Positions 52,919-64,000 of a DNA stretch of 64,000 nucleotides are shown piece by piece. Below the pieces are notes generated by a model that saw nothing but the letters and a program-made list of their open reading frames with translations, had not been told where the DNA came from and did not search any database. Source of the stretch: Spisula solida (lineage: Eukaryota; Mollusca; Bivalvia; Venerida; Mactridae); assembly GCA_947247005.1 (NCBI GenBank), contig OX365945.1, positions 34,774,551 through 34,838,550 of the forward strand, given 5' to 3'. A program made the position numbers and the translations under genes. Each line of letters begins with the position of its first letter. Position 1 is the stretch's first letter.

Positions 52919-53256
52919 TCATATGAACGGCCACCCAGCCTTTCCTTGGCTTGATGCCCTTGACCCACCGGGATTAAACTTAATTTCTGATTGGAACTTC
53001 ACATTAGCATGGTGTGATCTGTCCACAACGCCATTCATCCAGTGAGTGTTTCTCGGAGGGGACATAACTCGGCGATTTCGTCCTCCATGTCTTCTAGGCG
53101 CTTGTTCTAACTGGTTCAGACGTTGTTCTAGACGAATCAGTCGTTGTTCACCCATCTTTTGCTGTTCTTCAAGAGAATCAATCTGATCTCGCTGTCTCTC
53201 TTTTACTTCAACTAGTGTCGATATTTGTTCTTGCTGAATATTTCTTTCGACAATGC
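52919..53256 (-). CDS. CARD gene exon 5 (terminal)
   Basis: Acceptor CATTCATAG; the split Gly codon joins correctly to exon 4. Continues the coiled coil (LIRLEQRLNQLEQ) and ends with a basic, Gly/Ser-containing tail and a TGA stop at 52,919-52,921. The intron separating it from exon 4 is only 232 bp. Confidence 0.85.
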
Positions 53257-56200
53257 CTATGAATGTAAAGCACGATCATGGAACAATAGTAATATAACGT
53301 ACTACATGTACATACTTACGTTTGAATTTATTTGTAATGACATAGAAAGATAAATACTTGCAAATATTTGTTTTATACTTAACTACGCAAATATTCTAAA
53401 TTTGAACAGATTTGCAAACGCTGGTGTTCAAGCATTATAATGATTACGTCTATGATTGTCACATGCAAATGATCAGCTATATACTTACCTTCATCTTGCA
53501 GTTCTTCTAATTTATCAATTTTCTGCCTTTGCTGTTCGTTTTCTTCTTCAATTTCTTTCAATTTAAGTAGTTGTGTATTTAGTTCTTGCTCCTTTTCTTC
53601 TAGTGCTTTTTTGTGACCGTCAAGTCTTTTCTCTAGCTCACGTAGCTCAATGGCTTTTTGTGTAAGTTCTTCTTTCTTACCACGAGCAGTGTCACCATTT
53701 TCTTTTAGTTTTTTGTTGTCAAGTTGCAACGCAATGATCTTTTGCTGAAATGAATTCAGTTTTTCTATTAAAGTTTTGTTTGTTTTTCTCAAACGTTCGT
53801 TTTCTTCTTTCACCTTTTGCAGCTCCTCTTCTGACGTTGGGATATTGCTGCTTGTTTGTTTAGCAATCTTCTTAAATAGGTCAGCAATGGCAGGTGCCAT
53901 TCTCACTAGTTCTTGTTCCAAAACCTGCATATCCACTGGAGTATCTTTTCCACTCGAGTTTGGAGAAGATTGGTTGTTAGTGCTTGCTTGGGAGGGCGTT
54001 AAAGCATTGAGGGCATTCGGTTGAGGTGTTGTTTCCGAATAATTTGTGACTTGTGACATATCACCTGACAATTCTGAAGCCATTTGTACTGGTGTCACTG
54101 ATTGGTTGTCTGTGGAGGCTGAGCTGAATGATTGCAATGATACTTCACTTTGTAAGGACAGTGACGATTGCACATGGAATGCTCTAGGCGCAGCGTTAGC
54201 CGTGTCTGGTACGGTATTCTGGATGTTGGACTGTGATACTTCCTGTAGGCGATCGTTACGTTGGTTTGACGAAACAACAGGAGCTACCATGGCTACTGGG
54301 GCACTACATGTTTCATCGGTTTTAAAACGACGATGTTTCTCTCCTGTTTCACTATTTATAGTGCCACTGCTCTGAAATAAGCATATACACACCATAAATA
54401 AGTACGTATACTATTAAATGATAGGTAAAATAATGATACATGATGTCTTGAGGTTCTAATAACGATAAAACAAGCCTTTGTATCATTTGAGTTTAACGCC
54501 GTTTCTCAACATTTTTCAATTTACGGTATCTGATTCACCTAACCTATTTTCCTGGACTATATCCTTACCAATACTAACTGGCCTTTCTACAGGAAATCAG
54601 CAACTTCTGCATTGTTATGGAAGGATATAACCTGTCGTGAATAATAAGCTTGAAACATCAATGTGAAGTTCTTTTTTTCAACGAATAATTTATGTACATA
54701 GATGGGTATTGAATTAGTTAATATCTATTCAGAATAATGAGTGCTATATTTCATCATCCATGACCACAATACTGTACTCTGTATTTTGCGGAATGTTCTA
54801 TACGTATCTAATGAAAACTTAGTCGTCATCGGCGGTTCCGCTTTATCTTAAACATACATATGAAATTGCTATAGTTGAATCGATGTATTAGGAGACAAAG
54901 ACGAGCGAATAGAATAGAAGAGTTCAAATTGTCAGATTGCTACATTGTTGAATTCCCTAGAGACCGTTTGGCTTATTGAGTTATATTTTCCATGAGATTT
55001 CCAATTTGTACCTCATAATAACAGAAAGAGTGAATGACAGAGGACTTCTGTCGACGATAATCGTATTATTGAATGAATTGCACAAAACCATATAAATTCT
55101 ATGAGATAAAAAAGATCCAATTCATTTATTGTGTTGTTAGTCGTTCTATGTATCATAAAACTAATACAAATCCCACAAATTGCAGAAAATGAGATTTCCC
55201 GACTTTTCGCTGAACAATTGCCAAATTTCTTTGACCAAAACTATTCATATTCGCAAGAGACTATTTATATATCAACCAATGAACTTGATATTTTTCATAT
55301 GATTCTTTTTAAACAAAAGGACTGATGAAGTATATTTTTGAATAATATAGTGAATACCAAAAAAACGACTTGATCAAACAAAACGACAAAAAACGGCTTA
55401 TAGACTATTAGCCTTTCTCTTTCCATTCATTTCACCGATACGTAATTATTGATTTCTCGACCATGGACCTCTGTTTCCACATTTTCTTGACTTTTCCTTA
55501 TATTTGACAAATATTGGCCTTCAAAATAATCAAGTTAAAATAAATTGATTATTCACTTATCAAACCCTTTAATGAATGTAAGCTTACCGTAGAGGAAACA
55601 GCTGTGGACGGTCTGGAGTCTTGATCTGCAACAAGTAAGCGCAAAACGCATGATTAACTTCAAACTAATGTATGTAATTATGTTTGGACATTTTACTTTC
55701 ATATGGCGTGCTGCTAACCCAAGACTTTAGAGAATCTATGTAATTAGAGGACATAAGTCCTCAAAGTTCTTGGTCAAATGATGCGGTAATTATGAGAAAA
55801 AAAATTAATGTACACCTATGCACCGGCGCGCCACATTCTCTCACAATCGTGGGCGATATTATTAAGATAAGCGCAAACTGTGCATCCCCATATATTGTTA
55901 GATGATTGAAATCCCCTTTCCGATTACCTTGGCTATACCCATCTTTTGTCATGTCATGTATTGGTTCACAACCTTACACAATTTGGACCGGGAAGGTAGC
56001 ACTAACAAGAAACAACAGAGTCCGAACTACACAAAGTTCTAAGAGCATTGCACAAACCGCAAACCCTGCACAAAAAGGGGAACATGGTTGATTAGATTAT
56101 TTTTCATGTTTAAAGTCGGTTTGCGATCAGGTTGGACCACCATAAACGTTAAATAAAGTACATCTTAATAAACCAACTTTACCAACTCTCATAAAATTAA

Positions 56201-59200
56201 ACGGATTTTTTTATCCACAGAAAAGTGTACTTTGCATTACTTCCAATGTAAAAAAATAAGCATAAACAGGTTAAATGCGTGTGGTTGGTTCAAGTGACCA
56301 GAACGGCATAAGTCAACAAATTGGTCCAATAGAACTGTACATTAAGTAACACGTCAGTTACCATATAATGAGGCCCAGGCATTGATCAACGTTTATATGA
56401 TGTATGTTTAGGCTCAACTTAGGTTGTTTAAATAACTGGAGAAACTGTATTGAACCCGTAGTAAGAAACACATACTTATACAAAACGTGTTTGTACAACT
56501 GATTATTGTAATCAGAAGATGGGCCTCAGCTATATAAGCCTTGATGATCAATCAAATGGCGGTCGAGTTATCCATATTTATCCCGTTGCAGTTGTTACAA
56601 ATACAATAGCATTATTCTAACTACCTTACCGTAATGGATTATTTGTGTTGATTAAAATGCCAAAAATTATACGTTAGACCTAATGGGAAAATAATGAGTT
56701 CGTAAAACATTCTGAAGTTTAATCATAGAGTTGGTAAAGGTCATTCAGTGAACTATGTCAAAATGCATTAAAATTTCATAATAACCTTTAAAGACATTTA
56801 AGGTTTATGAGGGTCCAGCCGCAAACTGCTTATTAGTGAATGCACCATATCACACGTTAAATGGTGATTAAACAGCCTCGTTTTATGATGCTCTAGTGAA
56901 CGTATCGATCGCCTTGAAAACTTTATCTTTCGGTAATACGTTTCGTTGTACCGTGATCATCAAAACGATCGGTGTACTATTCAGCAATATGAACGACATT
57001 TATGTCTAAGTATGGTCAATTCATTAACACTGGTCAGAGTTTTATCCCCTCCAACTATTCAGCAAATACTGACGTATAAACAACATTATTCTGGCTGGAA
57101 CGATTGATTTGACATTCTCACCACGTGCTGAAAACTGATTTGTCTTGGGATCGTTGATTTTGGAAACAGCAAGGAATTGACCAGATAAATGTCGTTGTAC
57201 ATTACAATTTGGTTTGTATGCTAACTTGCCTTAGTGATGTATTGCTGTGTGCTATTTTCCTGTTGCTTGTTGTTAGATTGTTCTATTTGGCGAATACAGA
57301 CAAATCTCACTTTGAAATATTTCTTTGACATTAATCGAATTTAGACACTCTGCTGCCGAATGCCTGTTGTATTCACATTTCGATACAACTATCGTGAATC
57401 GCCTAGTCGCAGTTATGTACGTGCACAAAACAACGCTAACAAACTTAATTAGTCTAGCTGCAGTATCAATGAGCTACTTTGTCTGCGAAATTCTAAATGT
57501 ATAAGGCAAAACCAAAGCATAGTAATGGCAAAAGAATGTACTGCACACTAATGACAAAGGAATATATAGTAGCATCTGCAAGACGAGACATTCTATGTAG
57601 ATGGTACGTTAGTCTACGTGGAGATATTTGAGAACAACCGCATTGCAATGTTGCCCTAAGGTGGACGTCAGATTGCAGATGCAAGAGCAAATGACCCATA
57701 GACTCTTGGAGGGGAATGGTGAATGAAAATGTGAAATACAATGTAAATGGGACCTATTTGAAGGAAACAAAGAGGAAAGCTAGGTACAGAACACACTGGG
57801 GAAAGCTGAAGTCCGCCTTATGTGTCGAAGTACACGAAGAGAAAGATGATGTATTAAAATGTACGACGTGGTTGAATAACTATGATAATTTGCATCATAC
57901 CATAACCACTCAAGTAATAAAACATTTTTGAAACCATTGCAGGCGCAAATAGCTGGTTGTCATACCAGGTTGGTCTCACCATAATTAATCTAATAGAGTC
58001 ACGAGCTAGCGCTACAGGACATTTAACTAGAACTAGTGGCATCCTAAATCACCTAAATCGGTTCCTATCGAGCATTTATGGGATGTGTTAGGTAGACAAA
58101 TTAGATGCTAAACAAACCCACCAGTCAAACGTAGGCAATTAGAACAAGCCTTCATTGATTAATGTGACATCATCGACTGGATATTTATAACCAATTGCAC
58201 AACTCCTATGCGATAAACACGTAGTTTTAGATAACGACGCCCATCCCCGGGTAATGACTATGTACTTTAATTACTGGTATTTTCAGTATAATTACAAGAA
58301 ACAATTTAATGCGACAGCTGGATCTGTTATTAAAGTTGAAATGTTATACAGAACTGTTTACATGCCTTTAATTCAAGTTAAATACTGTCATGTATGGCCT
58401 CAAAGTCATACAGTAGCGGCGACAGCGCATAGTCACCCCCTACTACTGTCGAATAAAGTTTGTTATAAATCATGTGCCATATTTATACCGGTTATTGTTA
58501 TTATGTACAAATTCTTCCATTTGTCATAATTTTATGCAATGTACGTATACTCATATAAAATAAACTCCTCAAATGTTTGTGGAATAGTTGTAGAAATGCA
58601 CATGCAAAATTTCATAGATTTAACATAATTGTTGGCTAAATAAATCAAAAGTATACGCTATTCTGGGACAATCTTCGTATTTATTATGTCGTTTATGAGC
58701 ATCGGTCACAGTGTGGAAATACCACGTGACTTTGGCTACAGGTTCAAGACAAAATTTTCTTCACTTCGAAAACCATTCGAGCCATTCGAATTTTATTTTA
58801 TTATCGATTTCTATTAAAATATACGCCATGTTAAGGGGAAAATTAATTGCTGAAGAAATAAAACACTTTGAAGCTAATTTCGTCTTGGAATTGTAGCCAA
58901 AAGTCAAATAGTATTGCTACACTGGGTCAACCCAAACCTACTTCATTGCTTTGTTTGTGTCACATTATTATGGTATGTTGAAATTTGAGATGGAACCACA
59001 TCCATCCGTTTCTGGTTAGTCACTGTAAATATTGGACTTATACTTTTAGCCAGAAAAGGTTGTTTGCTAATTATTAGACACAATATTTTGCATTTAATAT
59101 AAACGATACTAGTAAATCGGAAGGGGAAATATACAGTGCAGCAATACTAAGTGACTTTGACATCACTAAAGGCTACAACTGCAAGACAAAATGTGTCAAC

Positions 59201-61625
59201 ATTGGAAAACAAAAGTAGCCGTAAGGATTTTATTTCTACACCGATTTCTATGAAACATACGCCAGTCTTAGTGAAAAAATTAAGCTTTCCACGAATTGTT
59301 GGATCCCAATCAGCAGCTGGACCGTTTACTCCATCACACTGTGAAACCTTAGAAAAGAAGACAGCTTAAAACTGTAGTCAGATCGTGTACGAATATTCCG
59401 AAGGTTTCAAATAATGCTGGAAAAAGCGCTCCAGCTGCAGAAAAAGATCTTATATTTTGTGGAAAGCATATATTTTTCCTTAGACTGGCGTATATTTGTT
59501 TTTGTTTCATAGACATCGAAATAAAACACTTATTTATTTTCGAGGCGAAGCAATTTTAGTCTTGGTTTTGTAGCCTTTAGTGATGCCAAAGTCACGTAGT
59601 ATTGCTAACGGTTAACACAGCAGAGCACAAAGAAGTCTCAACATGAACTATACACATTGTGACTTGTTAATTAATATAGAAATATTAATTAAGTCCCTAC
59701 TTACGAGCAACACTCCTGACGGCACTGACATTATTGTTAGGTGGTGGTGCTGCGACCGTGTTGTTGTTACTTCCGTTTGTATTATTCACTGTTCCGGTGG
59801 TATTGGCATTTAAACCTAACGCTTCCATCACCTGGCTGTAACGGTTATCTGGATTACTTCTAACATACTGACATAATGCTGAATAGCCATGGTTTCCACA
59901 AGCGATAACACTATTTAGGAATTTTTCAGCTAGAAGTACAAAAATAAAAATTCTAACGTGAACTTCTATTTGACTTATTAGACAAAGAGCAAGAATACCT
60001 TTCATAACACTCAGTATACCACTGTTATTCATATTGCATTTCTTAAACATACATGTATAATGTTAGTGCTTTAGATATACTCGTACAAACGTGTCTAAAA
60101 ATCGAACATGCATATTCATTTCCATTAAAATAAACGTTCAACCAAGGCGAGCAATTCATAGTTATTATGGACTGATGGCCACAGTTACACCATAGTCTCA
60201 ATGTTAATTTGAACCTGGGATAGTGCTCACCAGATTAAACAGTAATTTATCTTTAACAGCCAATATAAATAATCCCAATACTGAAATTTTATAAACAATA
60301 CATTTGTTAGACACGAACCTGCTTTACACTGTTCAATATTATCTTACCCTGTTTTTAATATTTCACCTTCTCAATGCTTTGTCAAAATTATGAGTCACAC
60401 TCTTCTTTTACTACGAGTACAAGATAAGCTTGTTTTATCACAAACAGAAACACAAGAGCTGTATAGACCAGAGAATTTGACACGACCCTCGACCTTTCAA
60501 TTAGCATAATTTAACAGCTGATATATTGTCTATTTTTATAACCCCGGCTAGCCGCGGCTGTATGTTTTCATAAGCGGAGAGTATCCAGAAGTCGCTCGAG
60601 GCGTAATACCAAAACAAATCTAAGGAGCCGATATTGCACGATTTGCTCGCGTAAATTTATATATTCAACGCAATTACCTTGTAATATATTCATGCATAAA
60701 GGTCAAGTTCATGTCATACACGAACAGCACGCTCCACTATTCCCTGTGCCATGCCGGGATTGTATAATCATTATACATGTATTTTCAAAACAAAATGCTT
60801 CATAGCAGCAGCATTATCTTCTGCTGTATAGAGGTTGGGGCTTCTAAGTAAAAAAGGTATATAATTTGGACACAATGTAGGACAGAGTTACCTACTCATA
60901 TGTAGGTTTGGGATCATGATGGTGAACAAGTAAGCAAAGTGTCAAAGGAATATGACAATGCACTTTGAAGATATAAGAGGTTAAAAAACATGTACCTAAA
61001 CTATAATATTTGCAAGTTGAAAAAGGGGGAATTATTTCAACAAAAGTGTTACCTTCTCCCACGTATTGGTTGGGATCATGACGGTGAACAAGCATGCAAA
61101 GTATCAAATCCATATGTCAAAGGACATTGAAAATATAAGAGGTAAAACAAACTTGTACCTAAACTTTTACATAAGCATTACCCCGACGCCGAATAAATAT
61201 GGCGCAAATATTTTAGACAAAGTGAAATATTGAACAGTGTTATGAAGTTATTATCACAAAATTGTACTTATATTTTTAGATTTAATCAACCTGCTTTAAG
61301 CAATCTAATTGGCAGTGATATAACTTTGCTTAATTCAAGTTCAGTTGTATTATTTTTGTAGAATATAAATGATATTGGAACAACCTATGTAAAAAAGAAT
61401 ATATTCACCCAATGCTTAACCTGATGAAAGCATACAAATCAACAAATTACGAGTACCTTGCATAGTGGCTGTATTCGGTATGACGTTCATAATTTCACTT
61501 CTCATATTTGGCGCGAAAATCCCATCTTCAACAAATTTGTGGACTAACTCTTCTACAGGAAGTTCCTGCTTCAATAAGCTCCAATTTCGCCGAAGCTTTC
61601 TTTCATCTTCGGCGTTCAGATTCAT
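52919..61625 (-). CDS. CARD and coiled-coil protein, five exons, 550 residues
   Basis: Joining 61,625-61,457, 59,929-59,705, 55,625-55,588, 54,371-53,489 and 53,256-52,919 gives 1,653 nt with every codon phase matching and GT-AG at each intron. Residues ~4-96 resemble a death-fold CARD (DERKLRRNWSLLKQELPVEE, then AEKFLNSVIACGNHGYSALC), with helix spacing like caspase-9 and caspase-2 CARDs. Residues ~97-324 are low-complexity, rich in Asn/Thr and then Ser/Gln/Thr; ~325-490 form a heptad-rich coiled coil (LQKVKEENERLRKTNKTLIE onward); ~491-550 are basic, with RRHGGRNRR. There is no signal peptide, membrane segment or caspase domain. CARDs bind other CARDs, and coiled coils oligomerise, so an inflammatory or apoptotic scaffold in the cytosol is inferred. 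It recalls CARD9/CARMA but has a long linker before the coiled coil; I cannot assign orthology. The start ATG is the first in frame with the CARD. Non-coding 5' exons are possible. Confidence 0.85.
53489..54371 (-). CDS. CARD gene exon 4
   Basis: Acceptor ATGCTTATTTCAG, donor G|GTAAGT. Encodes residues 145-438: a Ser/Gln/Thr-rich region, a short amphipathic segment (VLEQELVRMAPAIADLFKKI) and most of the coiled coil, which has many Glu/Lys/Gln and regularly spaced Leu. This is the longest open frame in the window, and its composition is clearly coding. Confidence 0.9.
54372..55587 (-). other. CARD gene intron 3
   Basis: About 1.2 kb of AT-rich sequence with no repeat family or additional exon that I recognise. 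The 64-codon plus-strand frame at 55,131 has no recognisable motif. Confidence 0.7.
55588..55625 (-). CDS. CARD gene exon 3 (38-nt microexon)
   Basis: Acceptor TTGTTGCAG, donor ACG|GTAAGC. It supplies the two bases needed to finish codon 132 and then twelve codons (QDSRPSTAVSST), leaving phase 0, which is exactly what exon 4 needs. Exon 2 (phase 1) cannot join exon 4 (phase 0) directly without a frameshift, which supports the microexon, although it is too short to judge by composition. Confidence 0.75.
57040..58330. repeat. Diverged array module inside CARD gene intron 2
   Basis: The landmarks of the array module recur in order: 'attattctggctggaacgat', 'gaattgaccagataaatg', 'atcgtgaatcgcctagtc' (also at 28,890 and 46,745), 'gtagcatctgcaagac', 'gagcatttatgggatgtg', 'cgtaggcaattagaacaag' and 'gcacaactcctatgcg'. 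Identity is much lower than among A, B and C. The rest of intron 2 (55,626-57,039) holds nothing I recognise. Confidence 0.6.
58709..58924. mobile_element. Small foldback MITE with 5-bp target duplication, in intron 2
   Basis: A 216-bp element starts CAGTGTGGAAATACCACGTG and ends ATTTGACTTTTGGC-type sequence in inverse, closing GTATTGCTACACTG. GGTCA flanks both sides (58,704-58,708 and 58,925-58,929). CAGTG-type ends are typical of hAT elements, but those usually make 8-bp duplications, so the class is uncertain. Confidence 0.6.
59134..59620. mobile_element. Related foldback element in intron 2, next to exon 2
   Basis: The left part ('gcaatactaagtgactttga', 'catcactaaaggctacaa', 'atgaaacatacgccagtctt') is the inverse of the right part at about 59,470-59,615. 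Its terminal words match those of 58,709-58,924. The right end lies only about 85 bp from the exon 2 donor. The 72-codon frame within the left arm is a by-product. Confidence 0.6.
59705..59929 (-). CDS. CARD gene exon 2
   Basis: Acceptor TTGTACTTCTAG, donor C|GTAAGT. Completes the CARD (AEKFLNSV to MEALGL) and encodes an Asn/Thr-rich linker with a short proline run (NNNTVAAPPPNNN). An intron splitting a CARD is not unusual in animal genes. Confidence 0.85.
60885..61170. repeat. Diverged tandem pair of about 175 bp in intron 1
   Basis: 'ttgggatcatgatggtgaac' (60,908) with 'gatataagaggt' and 'gtacctaaac' recurs as 'ttgggatcatgacggtgaac' (61,070) with 'aatataagaggt' and 'gtacctaaac'. The rest of intron 1 (59,930-60,884 and 61,171-61,456) is AT-rich with nothing recognised. 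Confidence 0.65.
61457..61625 (-). CDS. CARD gene exon 1
   Basis: Encodes residues 1-56 plus the first base of codon 57, the N-terminal half of the CARD. The donor is G|GTACTC, weaker than the others. A TTTCTTTTTAAG tract ends just before the ATG and could be a splice acceptor from a 5' untranslated exon. Confidence 0.85.
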
Positions 61626-62341
61626 TTCTTAAAAAGAAATATTTCACAAAGTGATAATTCATTGACCATAAAAACATTGCAACCTGCGGTTACTGGCAGG
61701 ACGTGCGTGTGAGGGACCTGGGGTTTCTTGCTAACGTGTGAGAGTTTTATTTTAATCAGAAAAGTAGCGAGTAAAAATGATTATATATATTAAGAGGTTG
61801 CGAAAGTGGCCATGTCACGTCTACTTTACATAAAACTAGTTTTGAGTAGTACGTCATTCAGGTATGCGTAGTTTTTACAAGTTACGGACAAACGACAATA
61901 AAACGTGTACAATATCACAGATTTATTCGTACCACCCGTGGACACATTGAGTTTATATAAACACTCAATACCGATTTATAAAAGAATCATGCTCCAACTG
62001 TCACGTGATTTAAGACGCACACAACTGGTTTTGCAACCTCCCTAATTATTTTGTTGACAACGTGATCAAGTTTGCAAATTAATTTGGAAATGAATGTCTC
62101 TTAATGAGAGCAATCACATTGCGATTCATTAAACCACACCAAGGTATCTAATGTAATTTATGACGCTTTTAATTCAAGGAAAAATATGATTGATGTAATC
62201 CAATGCCTTCAGACATTGACCTCCCACGTCACTGAGACTATATAACTCATCAAACACTTTATTCTGAAGATGTGATGTTTCCGAGAGCAGTCTGACGTTT
62301 ATATAACGAATACTTCAGAGCATGTATGAAACCGCTTGTAA
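61626..62341 (-). other. Upstream region of the CARD gene
   Basis: No gene seen. A TATATATA-like stretch lies at about 61,776-61,785, roughly 155 bp upstream of the ATG, but such tracts are common here, and I cannot define a promoter. The right-hand part ('ataactcatcaaacac', 'gagcatgtatg') shows weak resemblance to the 2,100-2,200 part of the array unit. Confidence 0.4.
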
Positions 62342-63235
62342 CTCAAGCTGTACACAGAATGATGGCTTTGTGATTGTTTCTAGGGATCCGGCTATAATTA
62401 AACAACTGTACGTAGAATGATTACTTTGGGATTATTTCTAGGGATCCGGCTATAATCAAGCTGTTCACAGAATGATGGCTTTGGGATTGTTTCTAGGGAC
62501 CCGCCTATAATCAGACTGTATATACATGTAGAATGATGGCTTTGGGATTGTTTCTAGGGACCCGCCTATAATCAGACTGTACATACATGTAGAATGATGG
62601 CTTTGGGATTGTTTCTAGGGACCCGCCTATAATCAGACTGTACATACATGTAGAATGATGGCTTTGGGATTGTTTCTAGGGACCCGCCTATAATCAGACT
62701 GTACATGCATGTAGAATGATGGCTTTGGGATTGTTTCTAGGGATCCAGCTATAATCAGACTGTATATACATGTAGAATGATGGCTTTGGGATTGTTTCTA
62801 GGGACCCGCCTATAATCAGACTGTACATACATGTAGAATGATGGCTTTGGGATTGTTTCTAGGGACCCGCCTATAATCAGACTGTACATACATGTAGAAT
62901 GATGGCTTTGGGATTGTTTCTAGGGACCCGCCTATAATCAGACTGTACATACATGTAGAATGATGGCTTTGGGATTGTTTCTAGGGACCCGCCTATAATC
63001 AGACTGTACATACATGTAGAATGATGGCTTTAGGATTGTTTCTAGGGACTCGCCTATAATCAGACTGTACATACATGTAGTATGATGGCTTTGGGATTGT
63101 TTCTAGGGACCCGCCTATAATCAGACTGTACATACATGTAGAATGATGGCTTTGGAATTGTTTCTAGTGACCCGCCTATAATCAGACTGTACATACATGT
63201 AGAATGATGGCTTTGGTATAGTTTCTAGGCACCGG
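62342..63235. repeat. 61-bp minisatellite, about 15 units
   Basis: Unit: 'gtacatacatgtagaatgat', 'ggctttgggattgtttctag', 'ggacccgcctataatcagac', 't'. The first three units are shorter or diverged, and the central ones are nearly identical. Each full unit carries a TACATGTA-type palindrome (cATACATGTAg). The period is not a multiple of three, and no spacers alternate with repeats. The flanking 63,236-63,640 is AT-rich with nothing recognised. Confidence 0.9.
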
Positions 63236-63707
63236 TTATAGGATTTCTATAGGATTAGCTGTAGCCTTATACGCGGGATACAACATTTGTGGTGTGTTTA
63301 ATCTGTTTATAAATTGTACACCGTTAAAATGTTCTAACTAGAAACTCTATATATATCATCGTAACTTTTACACTTGACTCAACTGAATGTTAGATAGATA
63401 ACCAAATGCAGATACGCTTTCGGGATCAATTACTTATTATTAATTTTGAAAGTCATATAAGTAGTCATTGTGTGTGATTATTCTAGTGATTGAAAGTAAA
63501 AAAGGATGAGAATCGTTGAAATTGCGATTATCTATGAGTTTTTTGTTTTTTATCTTGAATTCTTTAAGTCATAAGTTTGAGCTTTTTGTTAGTGCGACTC
63601 AAAAATTAAAACAGCATTAATTTACATTAACGTTTCAAACTAAATCGAAATGTCTTAACTATAGACTGTAACAAACTAACAAACTCGCTGCTTACAGACT
63701 GTAATGA

Positions 63708-63905
63708 TGAAATTACTTTTAAATTCCAAATATCAAATCACCATTCACCAATAGAAACACTATGCTGGTGGCAAAACCAAAGTTAAAAAGATGTAACGCA
63801 TGTAACTTAAATGAAATTGTTGATGAATTGCATTATTTATTCAAGTGTACTTATTTTTCTGTTGCTTGTAAACATCTACACCCTATGATTAAGACACACA
63901 ATTAG
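63708..63905 (+). pseudogene. LINE remnant, C-terminal zinc-knuckle region
   Basis: From 63,786 the frame reads KRCNACNLNEIVDELHYLFK and CTYFSVACK before a stop at 63,903. The Cys-x2-Cys...Asp-Glu-x-His...Cys pattern is that of the C-terminal CCHC-like motif of several non-LTR retrotransposons. Just upstream, in another frame, FKFQISNHHSPIET matches the segment that normally precedes it, so a frameshift lies between about 63,765 and 63,786. No enzyme domain remains. The final ~95 bp of the window hold nothing recognised. Confidence 0.65.
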
Positions 63906-64000
63906 AATATCGGATTCCATACTTGTTATGACTGATATAAAGAACCACAAAGGCTAAGTAATTTTATTTCAAGCCATGCACCTGGCTAAAACCTCTCTAA

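Noticed and set aside
53776..54375. Plus-strand frames of 82 and 109 codons, and a minus-strand frame of 60 codons, over exon 4
   Set aside because: They are shadows of the real minus-strand coding frame of exon 4, which has correct splice sites and coiled-coil composition.
59697..60050. Start of a separate protein at 60,050
   Set aside because: The part before 59,929 is intron 1; a clear acceptor and correct codon phase link the coding part to exon 1.
62342..63235. CRISPR array
   Set aside because: Units are contiguous head-to-tail with no spacers, and the DNA is eukaryotic.

Overview
The window is eukaryotic nuclear DNA, AT-rich and gene-poor, and most likely from a bivalve mollusc. The argument for a bivalve is: split genes with GT-AG introns, many non-LTR retrotransposon remnants and miniature DNA transposons, frequent TACATGTA palindromes, and two repeat types I know as characteristic of bivalve genomes (a 'gctcatgtaggtcggtcggtc' type repeat at about 8,985 and a repeat ending in (GGAC)n at about 28,415). 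No species is claimed.

Layout. (1) About 1-52,610 is a segmental-duplication array. A long unit is present as copy A (1-~21,690, its left end outside the window), copy B (~28,500-46,370, about 17.9 kb) and copy C (~46,371-52,610, only the first ~6.2 kb). Each long unit is itself built of older, strongly diverged modules that recur several times. (2) Between A and B sits ~6.8 kb absent from the equivalent B/C junction: a short tandem block, then a ~5.9 kb element (22,145-28,040) with inverted arms of ~0.7 kb enclosing a 42-bp minisatellite that a truncated LINE has invaded. (3) 52,919-61,625, minus strand, is the one gene I can support well: five exons encoding a 550-residue protein with an N-terminal CARD, a disordered Ser/Thr/Asn/Gln-rich linker, a long coiled coil and a short basic tail, which suggests an innate-immune or cell-death signalling adaptor. 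(4) Upstream of its start lies a 61-bp minisatellite of ~15 copies (62,342-63,235) and, at the window edge, a LINE zinc-knuckle remnant.

The three paralogous copies act as natural empty-site controls, so several insertions can be delimited with their target duplications by comparing copies: a mariner-type MITE only in A, a Mutator-like element with a 9-bp duplication only in A, a Harbinger-type MITE with a TTA duplication only in C. Shared damage in an older MITE shows B and C are closer to each other than to A. A diverged copy of the array module also lies in intron 2 of the CARD gene, linking the array and the gene.

Most open frames of 60-140 codons in 1-52,600 look like chance frames in AT-rich repeats or frames created by tandem repeats, and they are not listed as genes.
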